From: Magnetococcales bacterium WMHbin3
GTDB taxonomy: Bacteria > Pseudomonadota > Magnetococcia > Magnetococcales > Magnetaquicoccaceae
Direction: 5' to 3'
Length of the DNA stretch: 64,000 nt
Assembly (NCBI GenBank): GCA_002753185.1
Contig: PDZX01000003.1
Coordinates: 62,001 to 126,000, forward strand
Positions within the stretch are counted from its first letter, which is position 1, and the number at the start of each line of letters is the position of its first letter. Of the stretch, positions 28,160-37,581 are shown piece after piece. A program made the translations under genes and the position numbers. The notes below the pieces were generated by a model that worked only from the letters and a program-made list of their open reading frames with translations, ran no database searches and was not told where the DNA came from.

Positions 28160-28743
28160 GCGGGATGACGTCGCTGGTGTTGGCTTCCACGTCCGTGTAC
28201 CGGCGCGCGCTGTTGGAGCGTCTGGGTTTGCCCTTCGTCGCGCGCGCTCCCGATGTCGAGGAGGGCCGCCTGCCGGACGAGACACCGGAGGCCATGGTCC
28301 GGCGTCTGGCCGAGGCGAAGTCGCTGGCGGTGGCCGGGGAGTTCCCCGGGGCGGTGATCATCGGATCGGATCAGTGCGCGGTGATCGACGGCCAGGTGCT
28401 GGGCAAGCCGGGCGATTTCGCCGCCGCTGCGGCGCAATTGCGTCTTGCCTCCGGTCGCGAGGTGCTCTTTTTGACCGCTTTGTGCGTGGCGGGTCCCGGC
28501 CCGGATCGCATGCAAGGCGCGGTGATCCCGTTTCGCGTCGCCTTCCGCGCCTTGTCCGAGGAGCGGATCCGCAACTACCTGGAACGGGAACGCCCGTTCG
28601 ATTGTGCGGGGAGCTTCAAGTCCGAGGGGTTGGGCATCGCCTTGTTCGCGCGCATGAGCGGTGATGACCCCACGGCGTTGATGGGCCTGCCCCTGATCGC
28701 GCTGACCGGCATGCTGGAGCAGGCAGGGGTGACGGTGGTATGA
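28156..28743 (+). CDS. Maf-family nucleotide pyrophosphatase (YceF-like)
   Basis: About 195 residues. It has the Maf signature LASTSVYRRALL, IIGSDQCAV and LGKPGDF; the SDQ form and overall pattern resemble E. coli YceF, a 7-methyl-GTP pyrophosphatase, more than YhdE. It may clear modified nucleotides. A GTG at 28156 overlaps the GGDEF stop (GTGA) and has GGAGAGG 10 bases upstream; an ATG at 28165 is the alternative. The 3' end overlaps the histidine kinase start by ATGA, placing a house-cleaning enzyme in the middle of a signalling operon. Confidence 0.86.
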   Translation: MSGMTSLVLASTSVYRRALLERLGLPFVARAPDVEEGRLPDETPEAMVRRLAEAKSLAVAGEFPGAVIIGSDQCAVIDGQVLGKPGDFAAAAAQLRLASGREVLFLTALCVAGPGPDRMQGAVIPFRVAFRALSEERIRNYLERERPFDCAGSFKSEGLGIALFARMSGDDPTALMGLPLIALTGMLEQAGVTVV

Positions 28744-30728
28744 GGGTTTTGGAACGGCTGGTGACCCTCGCGCGCGGGTTGCGGGCGCATTTCGACCATT
28801 GGCGTCAGGGCGCGCCTCTGACCTTGCAGGCCCTGCTGATCACCGGGGCCGCCGGGATTCTGTTCTGGTTCGTGCAGGATCGCATCCATACGCAGCGCAT
28901 CGGTGAGATCTTCCAGAATCACCTGGTCCGTTCCCTCACCGCCGAGGCCGGTCAGCACTGGCGGTTGATGGACGAACGGTTGCGTTCCCAGGATCGGGCG
29001 GTGCAACTGCTCATCGACCGCAAGGCGTTCGTGGAATACATCGAACGGCAGGAAGCACTGGACTGGTCGGCGCAGGGGAATGCCACCCCGATCGTCTATC
29101 CCGACGCGCCCGCCTGGTTGCCGGGTCAGGCCGTGATGCGGGGCTTCGTCCATGCCACCCATGTGGTGTTGGCGGACGGCAGGGGCAGGGTCCGGGAGGT
29201 GTACGGCCTGCGGGACAAGCCCTTGCCCATGTCCCTCCTGGAACAACTCCCCAGGCAGTGCGCCGTGGACGCCAGTTTGAGCGACATCCACGAGTGGCAA
29301 GGCGCTCCCCTTTTTCTGACGCGGGCGGCGTTGCGCGACAAGGATGGCCGCCTGCGGGCGATCCTGGTTTTCAGTACGCCCCTGGATCACGAGTTCCTGA
29401 TCTCCTTGCACGTCAACCATGTCGCGCAAGAGATCTTCGTCCTGTTGAACGAAAGCAGTGACCAGGTGGTCGCCAGCAGCCGTCCCGACATGATCCCGGC
29501 CGGGGCGTCGCTTGCGGATCTGGAACGGGAGTATCTGGTATCCGGCAAGGACTTCACGGGGTATGGGGGCGCGGCCGAGTTTTTCTTGCATTTTGCCACC
29601 CTGATCCCCCGGAGTCTGCTGGCCGATCTGTCGCTGCCCATTGCCGGAGAGGGACGAACCCAGCGCGCGATCGGCCATTTTCTGCTGATCCTGTTATTCA
29701 TCGGCATCGTCTACTGGGTCGGGGGGCGGATGCGGACCCTGACGCGCCGGATGGTGAGTTTTGCCCAGGAACGGCTCGGCCTGCCGCTATCGACGGCCCC
29801 GGGGGCCAACCCCCTGGAGCAGATGGAACAGCAGTTCGCCCTGCTGGCCAGGGAGATCGAGGAGGCGAGGCAGCGGGAGGCGGAGTACGCGATCCGTCTG
29901 ACCAACACCAATCGCGAACTGGAATCCTCCCTCAGCCTGGTGAAGCGGACCCATGTCCAGTTGCTGGCGTCGGAGAAGATGGCCTCTCTGGGCGGGCTGG
30001 TGGCGGGGATTGCCCATGAGATCAACAATCCGGTGGGCATCGGCGTGACGGCGGCCTCTTATCTGGAGGGCAAGACCAGGGAGTGCAGCGCCAGTTTTCA
30101 GGAGGGGACCCTGGCGAAGGCGGAGCTGGCGACCTATTTTCAGGACGCCCTCGAATCCTCCGGCATGATCCTGTCCAATCTCAAACGGGCGGCGGACCTG
30201 GTGCGCAGCTTCAAGCAGGTGGCGGTGGACACCAGCAGCGAGGCGAGTCGCCGGTTCGATTTCGCCACCCTTTTGCATCAGATCCTGCACAGCCTGCATC
30301 CCCATCTGAAAAAAACCGGTCACCAGGTCCTGGTGCAATGTCCGGAAGGATTGTATCATTTTGGTCGCCCGGATGTTTTTTCCCAGATTGTGACCAATCT
30401 GGTGCTCAACTCCCTGCAACACGGTTTCGACGCGGGCCAAACCGGCGAGATCCGGATCGAGGTCGTCCCGCTGGGAGAGGAGGAGATGCTGTTGCGCTAC
30501 GCGGACAACGGGCACGGCATGACCGACGAGGTGCGGTCGCGGATCTTCGAGCCTTTTTTCACCACGGCGCGCGGCAAGGGGGGGAGCGGTTTGGGGATGC
30601 ATATCGTCTTCAATCTGGTGACGGCCACCCTGGGGGGTGAGATCCATTGCCATGGCGCGCCTGGCAACGGGGTGTCGTTCTCGATCCGGTTTCCGATCCG
30701 TCACGCACAAGGAGGGGAGCAGCCATGA
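28740..30728 (+). CDS. Membrane sensor histidine kinase
   Basis: A 662-residue kinase with membrane helices at about residues 27-47 and 312-332 flanking a large periplasmic sensor region. A coiled-coil linker (EEARQREAEY...) follows, then a HisKA box with H426 in GLVAGIAHEINNP. The HATPase domain has NLVLNSLQH (N box), DNGHGM (G1), FEPFFTTARGKGGSGLGMH (F and G2). There is no receiver domain, so it should phosphorylate a separate regulator, most likely the HD-GYP protein that overlaps it by ATGA or the GGDEF protein upstream. Confidence 0.9.
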   Translation: MRVLERLVTLARGLRAHFDHWRQGAPLTLQALLITGAAGILFWFVQDRIHTQRIGEIFQNHLVRSLTAEAGQHWRLMDERLRSQDRAVQLLIDRKAFVEYIERQEALDWSAQGNATPIVYPDAPAWLPGQAVMRGFVHATHVVLADGRGRVREVYGLRDKPLPMSLLEQLPRQCAVDASLSDIHEWQGAPLFLTRAALRDKDGRLRAILVFSTPLDHEFLISLHVNHVAQEIFVLLNESSDQVVASSRPDMIPAGASLADLEREYLVSGKDFTGYGGAAEFFLHFATLIPRSLLADLSLPIAGEGRTQRAIGHFLLILLFIGIVYWVGGRMRTLTRRMVSFAQERLGLPLSTAPGANPLEQMEQQFALLAREIEEARQREAEYAIRLTNTNRELESSLSLVKRTHVQLLASEKMASLGGLVAGIAHEINNPVGIGVTAASYLEGKTRECSASFQEGTLAKAELATYFQDALESSGMILSNLKRAADLVRSFKQVAVDTSSEASRRFDFATLLHQILHSLHPHLKKTGHQVLVQCPEGLYHFGRPDVFSQIVTNLVLNSLQHGFDAGQTGEIRIEVVPLGEEEMLLRYADNGHGMTDEVRSRIFEPFFTTARGKGGSGLGMHIVFNLVTATLGGEIHCHGAPGNGVSFSIRFPIRHAQGGEQP

Positions 30729-32278
30729 CATCCGACCGATTGATCTTTGCCGATGATGCGGCCCCCGGTCAGGTTCCGGTCCAGGAGCCGGATCCCTGGA
30801 TCCTCATGGTCGTCGATGACGACCGGGACGTGCATGCCTTGAGCCGGCTGGTGCTGCGCAATTTCCGCTTCGAGGGGCGCGGCCTGCGCTTCATCGAAGG
30901 CTACTCCGGGGCGGATGCGATGCGGCTGATTCGGGAACACCCGGACACGGCGGTCCTGTTGCTGGACGTGGTGATGGAGACCGATCAGGCCGGGCTGGAG
31001 GTGGTGCGTTTCATCCGCGAGACGTTGCGCAACCGCCTGGTGCGGATCATCCTGCGCACCGGACAGCCGGGCTTCGCCCCGCAGCAGCAGGTGATCATGG
31101 ATTATGACATCAATGACTATAAAGAGAAAATCGATCTGACCGACCTGCGTCTGGTCACGGCGGTGATCACCTCGCTGCGTTCGTTCCGGGATCTGATGAT
31201 CATCGAGCACAGCCGGCAGGGACTCAGGAAGATCATCCACGCCACCGGCAGCCTGTTCGAGGTCCGTTCGATCAAGACCCTGGCCACCGGGGTGTTGACG
31301 CAACTGGTCTCCATTCTGGGTCTGGACGAAAGCGCGCTCTACGCGCAGGCATCGGGCTTCGCGGTCAACGGCGAGTCGGGCCGCATGAGGCTCTATGCCG
31401 GAACCGGACGGTTCGCCGCGTGCGAGGGGCAATCCCTGGAGGAGGCGGTGGACGAGGGGATCCTGGGGCAGGTCCGCCAGGCCCTGGAACGGGAAGAGAG
31501 CCTGTTTTTCGGCAACGCCTACGTGGGCTGTTTCCGCACCATGCAAGGATCGGTGAATCTGCTTTATCTCAAGGGGATCGTCGATCTCGGGGAGTGGGAT
31601 CAGGAGCTGATCCGGCTGTACGCCGCCAATGTGGGGCTGGCGTTCGACAATCTGCTCATGCATCGGGAGATCTTCGAGACCCAGCAGGATTTGACCTTTA
31701 CCCTGGGCGAATTGATCGAGGCGCGCTCCAACGAGACCGGCAATCACGTCCGGCGGGTGGCCGAGAGCGCCCGCGCACTGGGCCGGCTGGCGGGGATCAA
31801 GGGGGATGAATTGGACCTGCTGTGGCTCTCTGCGCCGTTGCACGACCTGGGCAAGATCGGCATCCCGGAGGAGATCCTGAAAAAACCGGGCGAGCTGGAG
31901 AACGGGGAGTGGACGGTGATGCGGGAACATGCGATCCTGGGCGCCCAGTTGCTCAAGGATTCCAATCGACGGATTCTGCGCATGGCGGGCACCATCGCTG
32001 CGCAGCATCACGAGCGTTGGGATGGGGCCGGATATCCGCAAGGGTTGCGGGGCGAGGAGATCCATCCGTTCGCCCGGATCGTCTCGCTGGTGGAGGTGTT
32101 CGACGCCTTGTCCCACGAGCGGGCGCACAAGAAGGCTTGGCCTCTGGAGAGCAGCCTGGAGTTCATTCGCAGTGCTCGTGGCAAGCGTTTCGATCCCCGG
32201 CTGGTGGATCTGTTTTTGGACAATCTGGACGAATTTCTGGCGATCCGGGACCGTTACGAGGACCGGCAGGCCGATTGA
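30725..32278 (+). CDS. REC-DUF3369-HD-GYP response regulator (c-di-GMP phosphodiesterase)
   Basis: A 517-residue protein with an N-terminal receiver (VVDDDRDVHAL; acceptor aspartate in LLLDVVMETD), a central DUF3369-like sensor region (VRSIKTLATGVLTQL) and a C-terminal HD-GYP domain. The metal site HDLGKIGIP and the signature HHERWDGAGYPQGLRG are intact, so hydrolysis of c-di-GMP is expected. The start at 30725 overlaps the kinase stop (ATGA). Together with the upstream GGDEF protein the operon encodes opposing c-di-GMP activities. Confidence 0.92.
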   Translation: MTSDRLIFADDAAPGQVPVQEPDPWILMVVDDDRDVHALSRLVLRNFRFEGRGLRFIEGYSGADAMRLIREHPDTAVLLLDVVMETDQAGLEVVRFIRETLRNRLVRIILRTGQPGFAPQQQVIMDYDINDYKEKIDLTDLRLVTAVITSLRSFRDLMIIEHSRQGLRKIIHATGSLFEVRSIKTLATGVLTQLVSILGLDESALYAQASGFAVNGESGRMRLYAGTGRFAACEGQSLEEAVDEGILGQVRQALEREESLFFGNAYVGCFRTMQGSVNLLYLKGIVDLGEWDQELIRLYAANVGLAFDNLLMHREIFETQQDLTFTLGELIEARSNETGNHVRRVAESARALGRLAGIKGDELDLLWLSAPLHDLGKIGIPEEILKKPGELENGEWTVMREHAILGAQLLKDSNRRILRMAGTIAAQHHERWDGAGYPQGLRGEEIHPFARIVSLVEVFDALSHERAHKKAWPLESSLEFIRSARGKRFDPRLVDLFLDNLDEFLAIRDRYEDRQAD

Positions 32279-32302
32279 GCAGCGAGGAGAAGGGAGGCGA
32301 TT

Positions 32303-33133
32303 ATGGAGGATCGGGGATGGTTCGTGGGGACGGCCTGGTTGCGGGAGCGTCTGGGGGAGGCGGGCTTGCGCGTGGTGCAGGTGGGCGGGGATACCCATTA
32401 TGCCCGGATGCATGTACCGGGCGCGGTGTTTTTGCCCTATGGGGATCTGACGGTGATGCGGGACGGGGTGCCGGGCATGCGTCCGGATGCCGGGCATCTG
32501 GCGGGGTTGTTCGGGCGGCTCGGCATCGGGCCGGAGACGGCGGTGTTGGCCTATGACGTCTCTGGCGGGACGGATGCCGCCCGTCTGATCTGGACCCTGG
32601 CCAGCATGGGCCATCGCGGGGGTTTGGCGATTCTGGATGGCGGACTGGCCGTCTGGGTACACGAGGGCCACCCCACCGAGGCGGAGTCGCCACGGATCGA
32701 CCCGGTTGGCTTCACCCCGCATCCGGATGCCGGCTGGGAGGCGGATCGGGAGCGGGTATTGGCGCTGGCCGAAGGCCGGGAGAGCGGGCTGCTGCTGGAT
32801 ACCCGCAGCCGCAACGAATATGTCGGAATGACGTTGCGGATGCCGCGTGGTCACATTCCCGGTGCGCTGCATCTGGATTGGATGGATCTTCTGGTGGGTC
32901 GTCACGATCCCCGGTTGCAGGATGTCGCCGCCATGCGTGCCCGTCTGGCCGCCATCGGGCTGGACGATCCGGGGCGCGAGGTGATCCTCTATTGCGAGTC
33001 CGCGCACCGGGCCTCGCACACCTGGGCCGTGTTGCGGCATTTGGGGTGGGAGAAGGTGCGGTTGTACGACGGATCCATGGCCGAGTGGCGGATGAGCGAC
33101 GGGCCGGTGGTCTTTGGTGAAACTCCTCGATAA
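32303..33133 (+). CDS. Tandem rhodanese sulfurtransferase
   Basis: A 276-residue protein with two rhodanese domains (about 1-130 and 145-270). The first has lost the active cysteine (YDVSGGTDAARL); the second has the catalytic loop CESAHRAS after REVILYC. This loop differs from both thiosulfate (CRKGVT) and 3-mercaptopyruvate (CGSGVT) sulfurtransferases, so the sulfur donor is not predictable. It starts 24 bases after the HD-GYP gene and ends 17 bases before ffh. Confidence 0.86.
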   Translation: MEDRGWFVGTAWLRERLGEAGLRVVQVGGDTHYARMHVPGAVFLPYGDLTVMRDGVPGMRPDAGHLAGLFGRLGIGPETAVLAYDVSGGTDAARLIWTLASMGHRGGLAILDGGLAVWVHEGHPTEAESPRIDPVGFTPHPDAGWEADRERVLALAEGRESGLLLDTRSRNEYVGMTLRMPRGHIPGALHLDWMDLLVGRHDPRLQDVAAMRARLAAIGLDDPGREVILYCESAHRASHTWAVLRHLGWEKVRLYDGSMAEWRMSDGPVVFGETPR

Positions 33134-33150
33134 GGCGGGAATGCGCGATC

Positions 33151-34575
33151 ATGTTCGACTCCCTTTCGGAACGTCTGGAAGCGGTATTCAAGACCCTGAA
33201 GGGTCATGGCACCCTGAACGAGAAGAATGTCCGCGAGGCCATGCGCGAGGTGCGGCTGGCCCTGCTGGAGGCGGATGTGCATCTGGATGTGGTCAAGGCC
33301 TTCGTCGCGCGGGTGCGGGAGAAGGCGATGGGGCAGGAGGTGATGAGTTCCCTGTCCCCTGGTCAGCAGATGATCCATGAGGTGCACAAGGAGTTGGTGC
33401 ATGTCATGGGGGGGCACAACGAGCAGTTGCAGTTGGCCGCGCAGCCGCCGGTGGTGGTGATGCTGGTGGGTTTGCAGGGATCCGGCAAGACCACCACCAC
33501 CGCGAAGCTGGCCAAGCGGCTGTTGGAGAAGGAGCGGCGCAAGCCGTTGCTGGCCTCTCTGGACGTCTATCGGCCTGCGGCCATGGATCAACTGGCGACC
33601 ATCGGGGTGGCTGCCGGGGCCAAGGTGCTGCCGACGCATCCCCAGGAGAACCCGCGCGACATCGCCACGCGGGCGGTGCAGGCGGCGCGCAACGGCGGGC
33701 ATGACGTATTGTTGTTGGATACCGCCGGCCGGTTGCACGTGGACGAGAACCTGATGACCGAGTTGGTGGATGTGGCCGCGCTGGTCAAGCCGACGGAGAT
33801 TCTGTTGGTGGTGGACTCCATGACCGGTCAGGACGCGGTGAACGTGGCGCGCAGTTTCGATGCCCGGCTGACCCTGACCGGGGTGATTCTCACCAAGACC
33901 GACGGCGATGCCCGTGGTGGGGCGGCGCTTTCCATCCGGCACGTCACCGGCAAGCCGATCAAGTTCCTGGGGATGGGGGAGACCCTGGACGGGTTGGAGC
34001 CGTTTCATCCCGACCGGGTCGCCTCGCGGATTCTGGGGATGGGGGACATCCTGTCGCTGGTCGAGAACGTCATGGAGAAGGTGGATCTCAAGGAGACGGC
34101 CAAGATGCAGGAGAAGTTGCTCTCCTCGTCGGCCTTCACTTTGGAGGATTTTCTCGCCCAGATGCAGCAGGTCAAGAAGATGGGTCCGTTGGGGGATTTG
34201 ATGTCGATGATTCCCGGCGTCAAGCAGGCGATGAAGGGGCGGGACATGCAGGTGGAGGAGCGGCATCTGAAGCGGGTGGAGGCGATTATATTGTCCATGA
34301 CCCCATTGGAGCGGCGCAAGCATCAGATTCTCAACGCCTCGCGCAAGCGGCGCATCGCCATGGGTTCCGGCACCACGGTGCAGGAGGTGAATCAATTGTT
34401 GAAACAGTTCGTGCAGACCCAGACCTTGATGAAGCGGTTCGGCAAGATGGGCAAGAGTTTTCTTAGGGGTGGGATTCCCGGTCTGGGGGGAGGTGGCATT
34501 CCTGGGCTGGGGGGAGGTGGGTTCCCTGGGGCGGGACTGTTCGGTGGCGGCAAGCCGCCGGGGATGCCGTCATAA
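33151..34575 (+). CDS. ffh: Signal recognition particle protein Ffh
   Basis: A 474-residue SRP GTPase that targets membrane proteins to FtsY/SecYEG. It has the helical N domain, the G domain (Walker A GLQGSGKTTTTAK, DTAGRLHVDENLM, TKTDGDARGGAALS) and the methionine-rich M domain (MSMIPGVKQAMKG...RIAMGSGTTVQEVNQLLKQF). The tail carries a glycine-rich repeat (GIPGLGGGG twice). Start ATG at 33151 fits the family MFDSLSERLEAVF beginning. Confidence 0.97.
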   Translation: MFDSLSERLEAVFKTLKGHGTLNEKNVREAMREVRLALLEADVHLDVVKAFVARVREKAMGQEVMSSLSPGQQMIHEVHKELVHVMGGHNEQLQLAAQPPVVVMLVGLQGSGKTTTTAKLAKRLLEKERRKPLLASLDVYRPAAMDQLATIGVAAGAKVLPTHPQENPRDIATRAVQAARNGGHDVLLLDTAGRLHVDENLMTELVDVAALVKPTEILLVVDSMTGQDAVNVARSFDARLTLTGVILTKTDGDARGGAALSIRHVTGKPIKFLGMGETLDGLEPFHPDRVASRILGMGDILSLVENVMEKVDLKETAKMQEKLLSSSAFTLEDFLAQMQQVKKMGPLGDLMSMIPGVKQAMKGRDMQVEERHLKRVEAIILSMTPLERRKHQILNASRKRRIAMGSGTTVQEVNQLLKQFVQTQTLMKRFGKMGKSFLRGGIPGLGGGGIPGLGGGGFPGAGLFGGGKPPGMPS

Positions 34576-34678
34576 GGTTGTTGTGAAGACGCAAGTCCGT
34601 GCGCCTATCGCGTACCAACATGCTGACCGTGGTCGCATTGCAGGATTTGATGAATCGTATCGGGCAAGGAGATCCGCC

Positions 34679-35812
34679 ATGAGATTCACACTGCGAGATC
34701 CGGAAGTATTAAAAAAATTGAGTCCGTTGGAGGTTGTCGCCTATTTGCGTACCACCGGTTGGACTCAGCAGCGGAGCGTGGAAGGGAAATGGTCCATTTG
34801 GGAAAAGAATGGCAATGAGGAGATTCTCCTTCCCTTGCATCAGGAGTACGCGGATTTTGCCTTGCGCATGAGCGAATTGTTGCGGGTGTTGGAACATGCG
34901 GAGCAGAGATCCCGTTTGGAAATTTATGGAGATCTGTTGACCACGGGCACGGATCTGATTCGGGTGCGGCTGGTAGCTCCGGATTTGGATGATGGCAGCA
35001 TGGGGATCGAGGAGTATACGGGCATTGCCAGACATGCCAGGGAGATGATGTTGTCGGCGGCTTGCGCGGCTGTGCAGACCAGGGCGGTGTTGCCGGCCCG
35101 CAGGCCCACCCAGGCCATGGAATATCTCAAGGGGGTGCGTATCGGACCGAGCGAGCATGGCAGCTACGTCATGACCATTCGGTCGCGTGTTACGCCAGGG
35201 TTGAGAAAAAATGAGCAGATGGTCCTGGATTTGGAAGAACCCTTTCCAAGGCGGGTTGTCGGGAGATTGGCATTGGCCCTGGATGCTCTTCGCCGGGCAG
35301 CGGATCTGTCGGCCATAAACCAGGATTCGCAACCATTCAGTGATGCGATTGACGATGGGGTGAGCGCCAATCTTTGCGATGCGGTGGCCGGATTGTCCGG
35401 GGAAAGGGAGGGACAAACCAGAAAAGTGGAGATCTCGTTCACCTGGTCCCGAAGCCGGCCTCTCGTCCAGGAGATGCCCATGCAGGTGCTGTTTCAGCAA
35501 GGTTGCTTGCCATTCATCGCCGAGGCCGGGCGGTTGTTGCGTGAGAATTCTCCTCTGGAGGAGTATGAATTGCTGGGACCGGTTGTGTTGCTGGATCGTC
35601 CCGAGATCACGGGAGGGGGGAAGATCGCGGTCAGAGGTTTAATTGATGATGATTTGCGTAAAATTTCCATGGATCTTGATGCGGCTGATTATCAAGCGGC
35701 GATCGATGCGCATAAATATGGACAAAATATCCGTTGCTACGGAACGCTCAGGAAGGTGGGGGGCAAGTTTGAATTGCAGTCGGTACGTTCTTTTCGTGTC
35801 GAGCCGGATTGA
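34679..35812 (+). CDS. Protein of unknown function between ffh and rpsP
   Basis: A 377-residue soluble protein with no signal peptide or membrane segment. The ATG at 34679 follows an AAGGAGA site; the frame is open further upstream but overlaps ffh and is of low quality. The N-terminus (LSPLEVVAYLRTTGWTQ...GKWSIWEK) looks like a small helical/hairpin domain, followed by a mixed alpha/beta body (LIRVRLVAPDLDDGSM; YVMTIRSRVTPG; GPVVLLDRPEITGGG) and a C-terminal RNIRCYGTLRKVGGKFEL-type strand pair. Codon use is less GC-rich than in ffh or trmD. No catalytic motif is obvious and I do not recognise a family. Confidence 0.6.
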   Translation: MRFTLRDPEVLKKLSPLEVVAYLRTTGWTQQRSVEGKWSIWEKNGNEEILLPLHQEYADFALRMSELLRVLEHAEQRSRLEIYGDLLTTGTDLIRVRLVAPDLDDGSMGIEEYTGIARHAREMMLSAACAAVQTRAVLPARRPTQAMEYLKGVRIGPSEHGSYVMTIRSRVTPGLRKNEQMVLDLEEPFPRRVVGRLALALDALRRAADLSAINQDSQPFSDAIDDGVSANLCDAVAGLSGEREGQTRKVEISFTWSRSRPLVQEMPMQVLFQQGCLPFIAEAGRLLRENSPLEEYELLGPVVLLDRPEITGGGKIAVRGLIDDDLRKISMDLDAADYQAAIDAHKYGQNIRCYGTLRKVGGKFELQSVRSFRVEPD

Positions 35813-35863
35813 TGGTGTCATTGGTGCGGTGTGCCCCTTTTTTGCAAGCGTGTCGATCAGGGC

Positions 35864-35891
35864 TTGACTGTGGGGGGGAAACCTCTAAAAT
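35864..35891 (+). promoter_or_regulatory. Sigma-70-type promoter of the rpsP operon
   Basis: TTGACT at 35864-35869 and TAAAAT at 35886-35891 are separated by 16 bases. Transcription would start near 35898, giving a leader of about 65 bases before rpsP. This is the best-looking promoter upstream of rpsP-rimM-trmD-rplS. Confidence 0.65.
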
Positions 35892-35964
35892 ATGACGTTT
35901 GCGTGTGACGCGAAAATGGCGTGACACGGATGGAAACCAACAAAGCACTCAGAGGCAAACAACA

Positions 35965-36207
35965 ATGTCGGTACGGATTCGCATGCAGCGCAGGGGTTCC
36001 AAGAAGCGGCCATTCTACGCGGTGGTCGCGGCCGATTCCCAGATGCGCCGGGATGGCCGGTTCCTGGAAAAACTGGGCGTGTTCGACCCCCTCAAGACCA
36101 ATGGGGCGAACCTCAACATGGAACGCATCAACCATTGGATCGGGGTCGGGGCAGTCCCCTCCGATACGGTGGAAAGACTGATCAAGCAGCAGGGCGCCCC
36201 GGCCTGA
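35965..36207 (+). CDS. rpsP: 30S ribosomal protein S16
   Basis: An 80-residue protein starting MSVRIRMQRRGSKKRPFYAV with VAADSQMRRDGRFLEKLG, the standard bS16 sequence. The in-frame ATG at 35899 would add 22 residues unlike the family, so 35965 is chosen. First gene of rpsP-rimM-trmD-rplS(-rnhB), an order widely conserved in bacteria. Confidence 0.96.
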   Translation: MSVRIRMQRRGSKKRPFYAVVAADSQMRRDGRFLEKLGVFDPLKTNGANLNMERINHWIGVGAVPSDTVERLIKQQGAPA

Positions 36208-36211
36208 CACC

Positions 36212-36781
36212 GTGAGCGCCTCCTGGCTGGCCATGGGCCGCGTCAAGGGGGCAAGCGGCGTGCAAGGCGACTTGAGGGTCGTCCCGCTGTCGCCGGATAT
36301 CGCATGCCTGCTCCCCAGCCAGGAACCGCCGTTCCGCTTCCCCGCTGCGCGACTGCTGGAGTTCCCGGTCTGGCGCCTGGGACGGAAACCGCCCGGCGAA
36401 CGGGATCTGCACTGGACGGATGGACGCTCGATCGGTGGCGGAATCCTGGTCCGGGTGCCGGAAATCCCGCGCCGCGAGGATCTGCAACCCCTGGCCGGCT
36501 TGAAAATCTGGCTCCCGGAGAGCGCGCTCCCGGAGTTGCCGGAAGGTCAGTTTTATTGGTTCCGCCTGCTGGGCATGCGGGTGCTGGAGGTGACCGATCC
36601 CGCAACGGTCGTCGAACTCGGCCAGGTGCAGCAGATCCTGGCCACCGGCTCCAACGATGTCCTGGTCGTCGATGCCGGTGATGGGAGCGAAGAACGGCTG
36701 CTCCCCTTCATCCACGACACCGTGGAACGGGTGGACACGCAGGAAGGGATCATTCGCGTCCGGTTGATGCCGGGATTGTGA
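36212..36781 (+). CDS. rimM: 16S rRNA processing protein RimM
   Basis: A 189-residue two-domain protein that helps 30S maturation and binds uS19. It starts with a GTG at 36212, 4 bases after the rpsP stop, giving SASWLAMGRVKGASGVQGDLRV. The C-terminal PRC-barrel is visible (LGMRVLEV, ILATGSNDVLVVD, ERLLPFIHDTVERVD). The N-terminal domain is rather divergent but the block order is right. Confidence 0.92.
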   Translation: MSASWLAMGRVKGASGVQGDLRVVPLSPDIACLLPSQEPPFRFPAARLLEFPVWRLGRKPPGERDLHWTDGRSIGGGILVRVPEIPRREDLQPLAGLKIWLPESALPELPEGQFYWFRLLGMRVLEVTDPATVVELGQVQQILATGSNDVLVVDAGDGSEERLLPFIHDTVERVDTQEGIIRVRLMPGL

Positions 36782-36801
36782 ACCGAGGAGGATTGCCGGG
36801 G

Positions 36802-37581
36802 ATGCGTTTTTCCATCCTGACGCTCTTTCCGGAGATGTTCGCCGGCATTCTGGCAAGCTCGATCCTGAAACGGGCCGCAGAGCGGAGATTCGTCGAGACG
36901 CATCTGGTGCAAATCCGGGATTTCGCCCTCGACAAACACCAGCGCACCGACGATGCCCCCTTCGGCGGCGGACCGGGCATGGTGTTCAAGGCGGATGTGC
37001 TGGAGCGCGCCTTGCAACACGTCCGGGCGCAACAGGATGGACGGGTCATCCTTCTGACACCCCAAGGCGCACGCTTCGAACAGGCGGATGCCCGGCGACT
37101 GGCCGGATACCCCCACCTGATCCTGGTCTGCGGCCACTACGAGGGGGTGGACGAACGGTTCGCCGAACAGGCCGTGGACGAGGAACTCTCCCTGGGGGAT
37201 TTCGTCCTGACCGGCGGGGAACTGCCGGCCATGGTGGTGGTGGATGCGGTTGCGAGGCTTTTGCCAGGGGTGCTGGGCGACGCCGAAAGCGCGGGAACCG
37301 ACTCATTCGGCGCGGGGTTGTTCGATCACCCCCATTATACCCGGCCAGCGGTCTGGCAACCGCTCACGGGCGGGGAGCTGTGCGTACCCGCCACCCTGCT
37401 CTCCGGTGACCACGGCGCCGTGGCCGCCTGGCGCCGCAGAGCGGCCATGTTGCGCACCCTGATCCGCCGCCCGGACCTCCTGCAACGGGTGGCGTGGAGC
37501 AAGCAGGAACGCAGAGTCATCGAGGCATTGGCCAACGACCTGGAGGCCATGGAACACGTTTTGGAAAGAGACAAACAATGA
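36802..37581 (+). CDS. trmD: tRNA (guanine37-N1)-methyltransferase
   Basis: A 259-residue SPOUT methyltransferase that makes m1G37 in tRNAs. It has [13 protein letters not shown], the [12 protein letters not shown] loop and the SAM knot ([29 protein letters not shown]). Start ATG 36802 follows GAGGAGG; an in-frame GTG at 36778 overlaps the rimM stop but adds residues not found in the family. Overlaps rplS by ATGA. Confidence 0.96.
   Translation: MRFSILTLFPEMFAGILASSILKRAAERRFVETHLVQIRDFALDKHQRTDDAPFGGGPGMVFKADVLERALQHVRAQQDGRVILLTPQGARFEQADARRLAGYPHLILVCGHYEGVDERFAEQAVDEELSLGDFVLTGGELPAMVVVDAVARLLPGVLGDAESAGTDSFGAGLFDHPHYTRPAVWQPLTGGELCVPATLLSGDHGAVAAWRRRAAMLRTLIRRPDLLQRVAWSKQERRVIEALANDLEAMEHVLERDKQ

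Noticed and set aside
30701-33040. 779-codon minus-strand open frame opposite the HD-GYP and rhodanese genes
   Set aside because: Antisense shadow; the plus-strand genes carry intact catalytic motifs.
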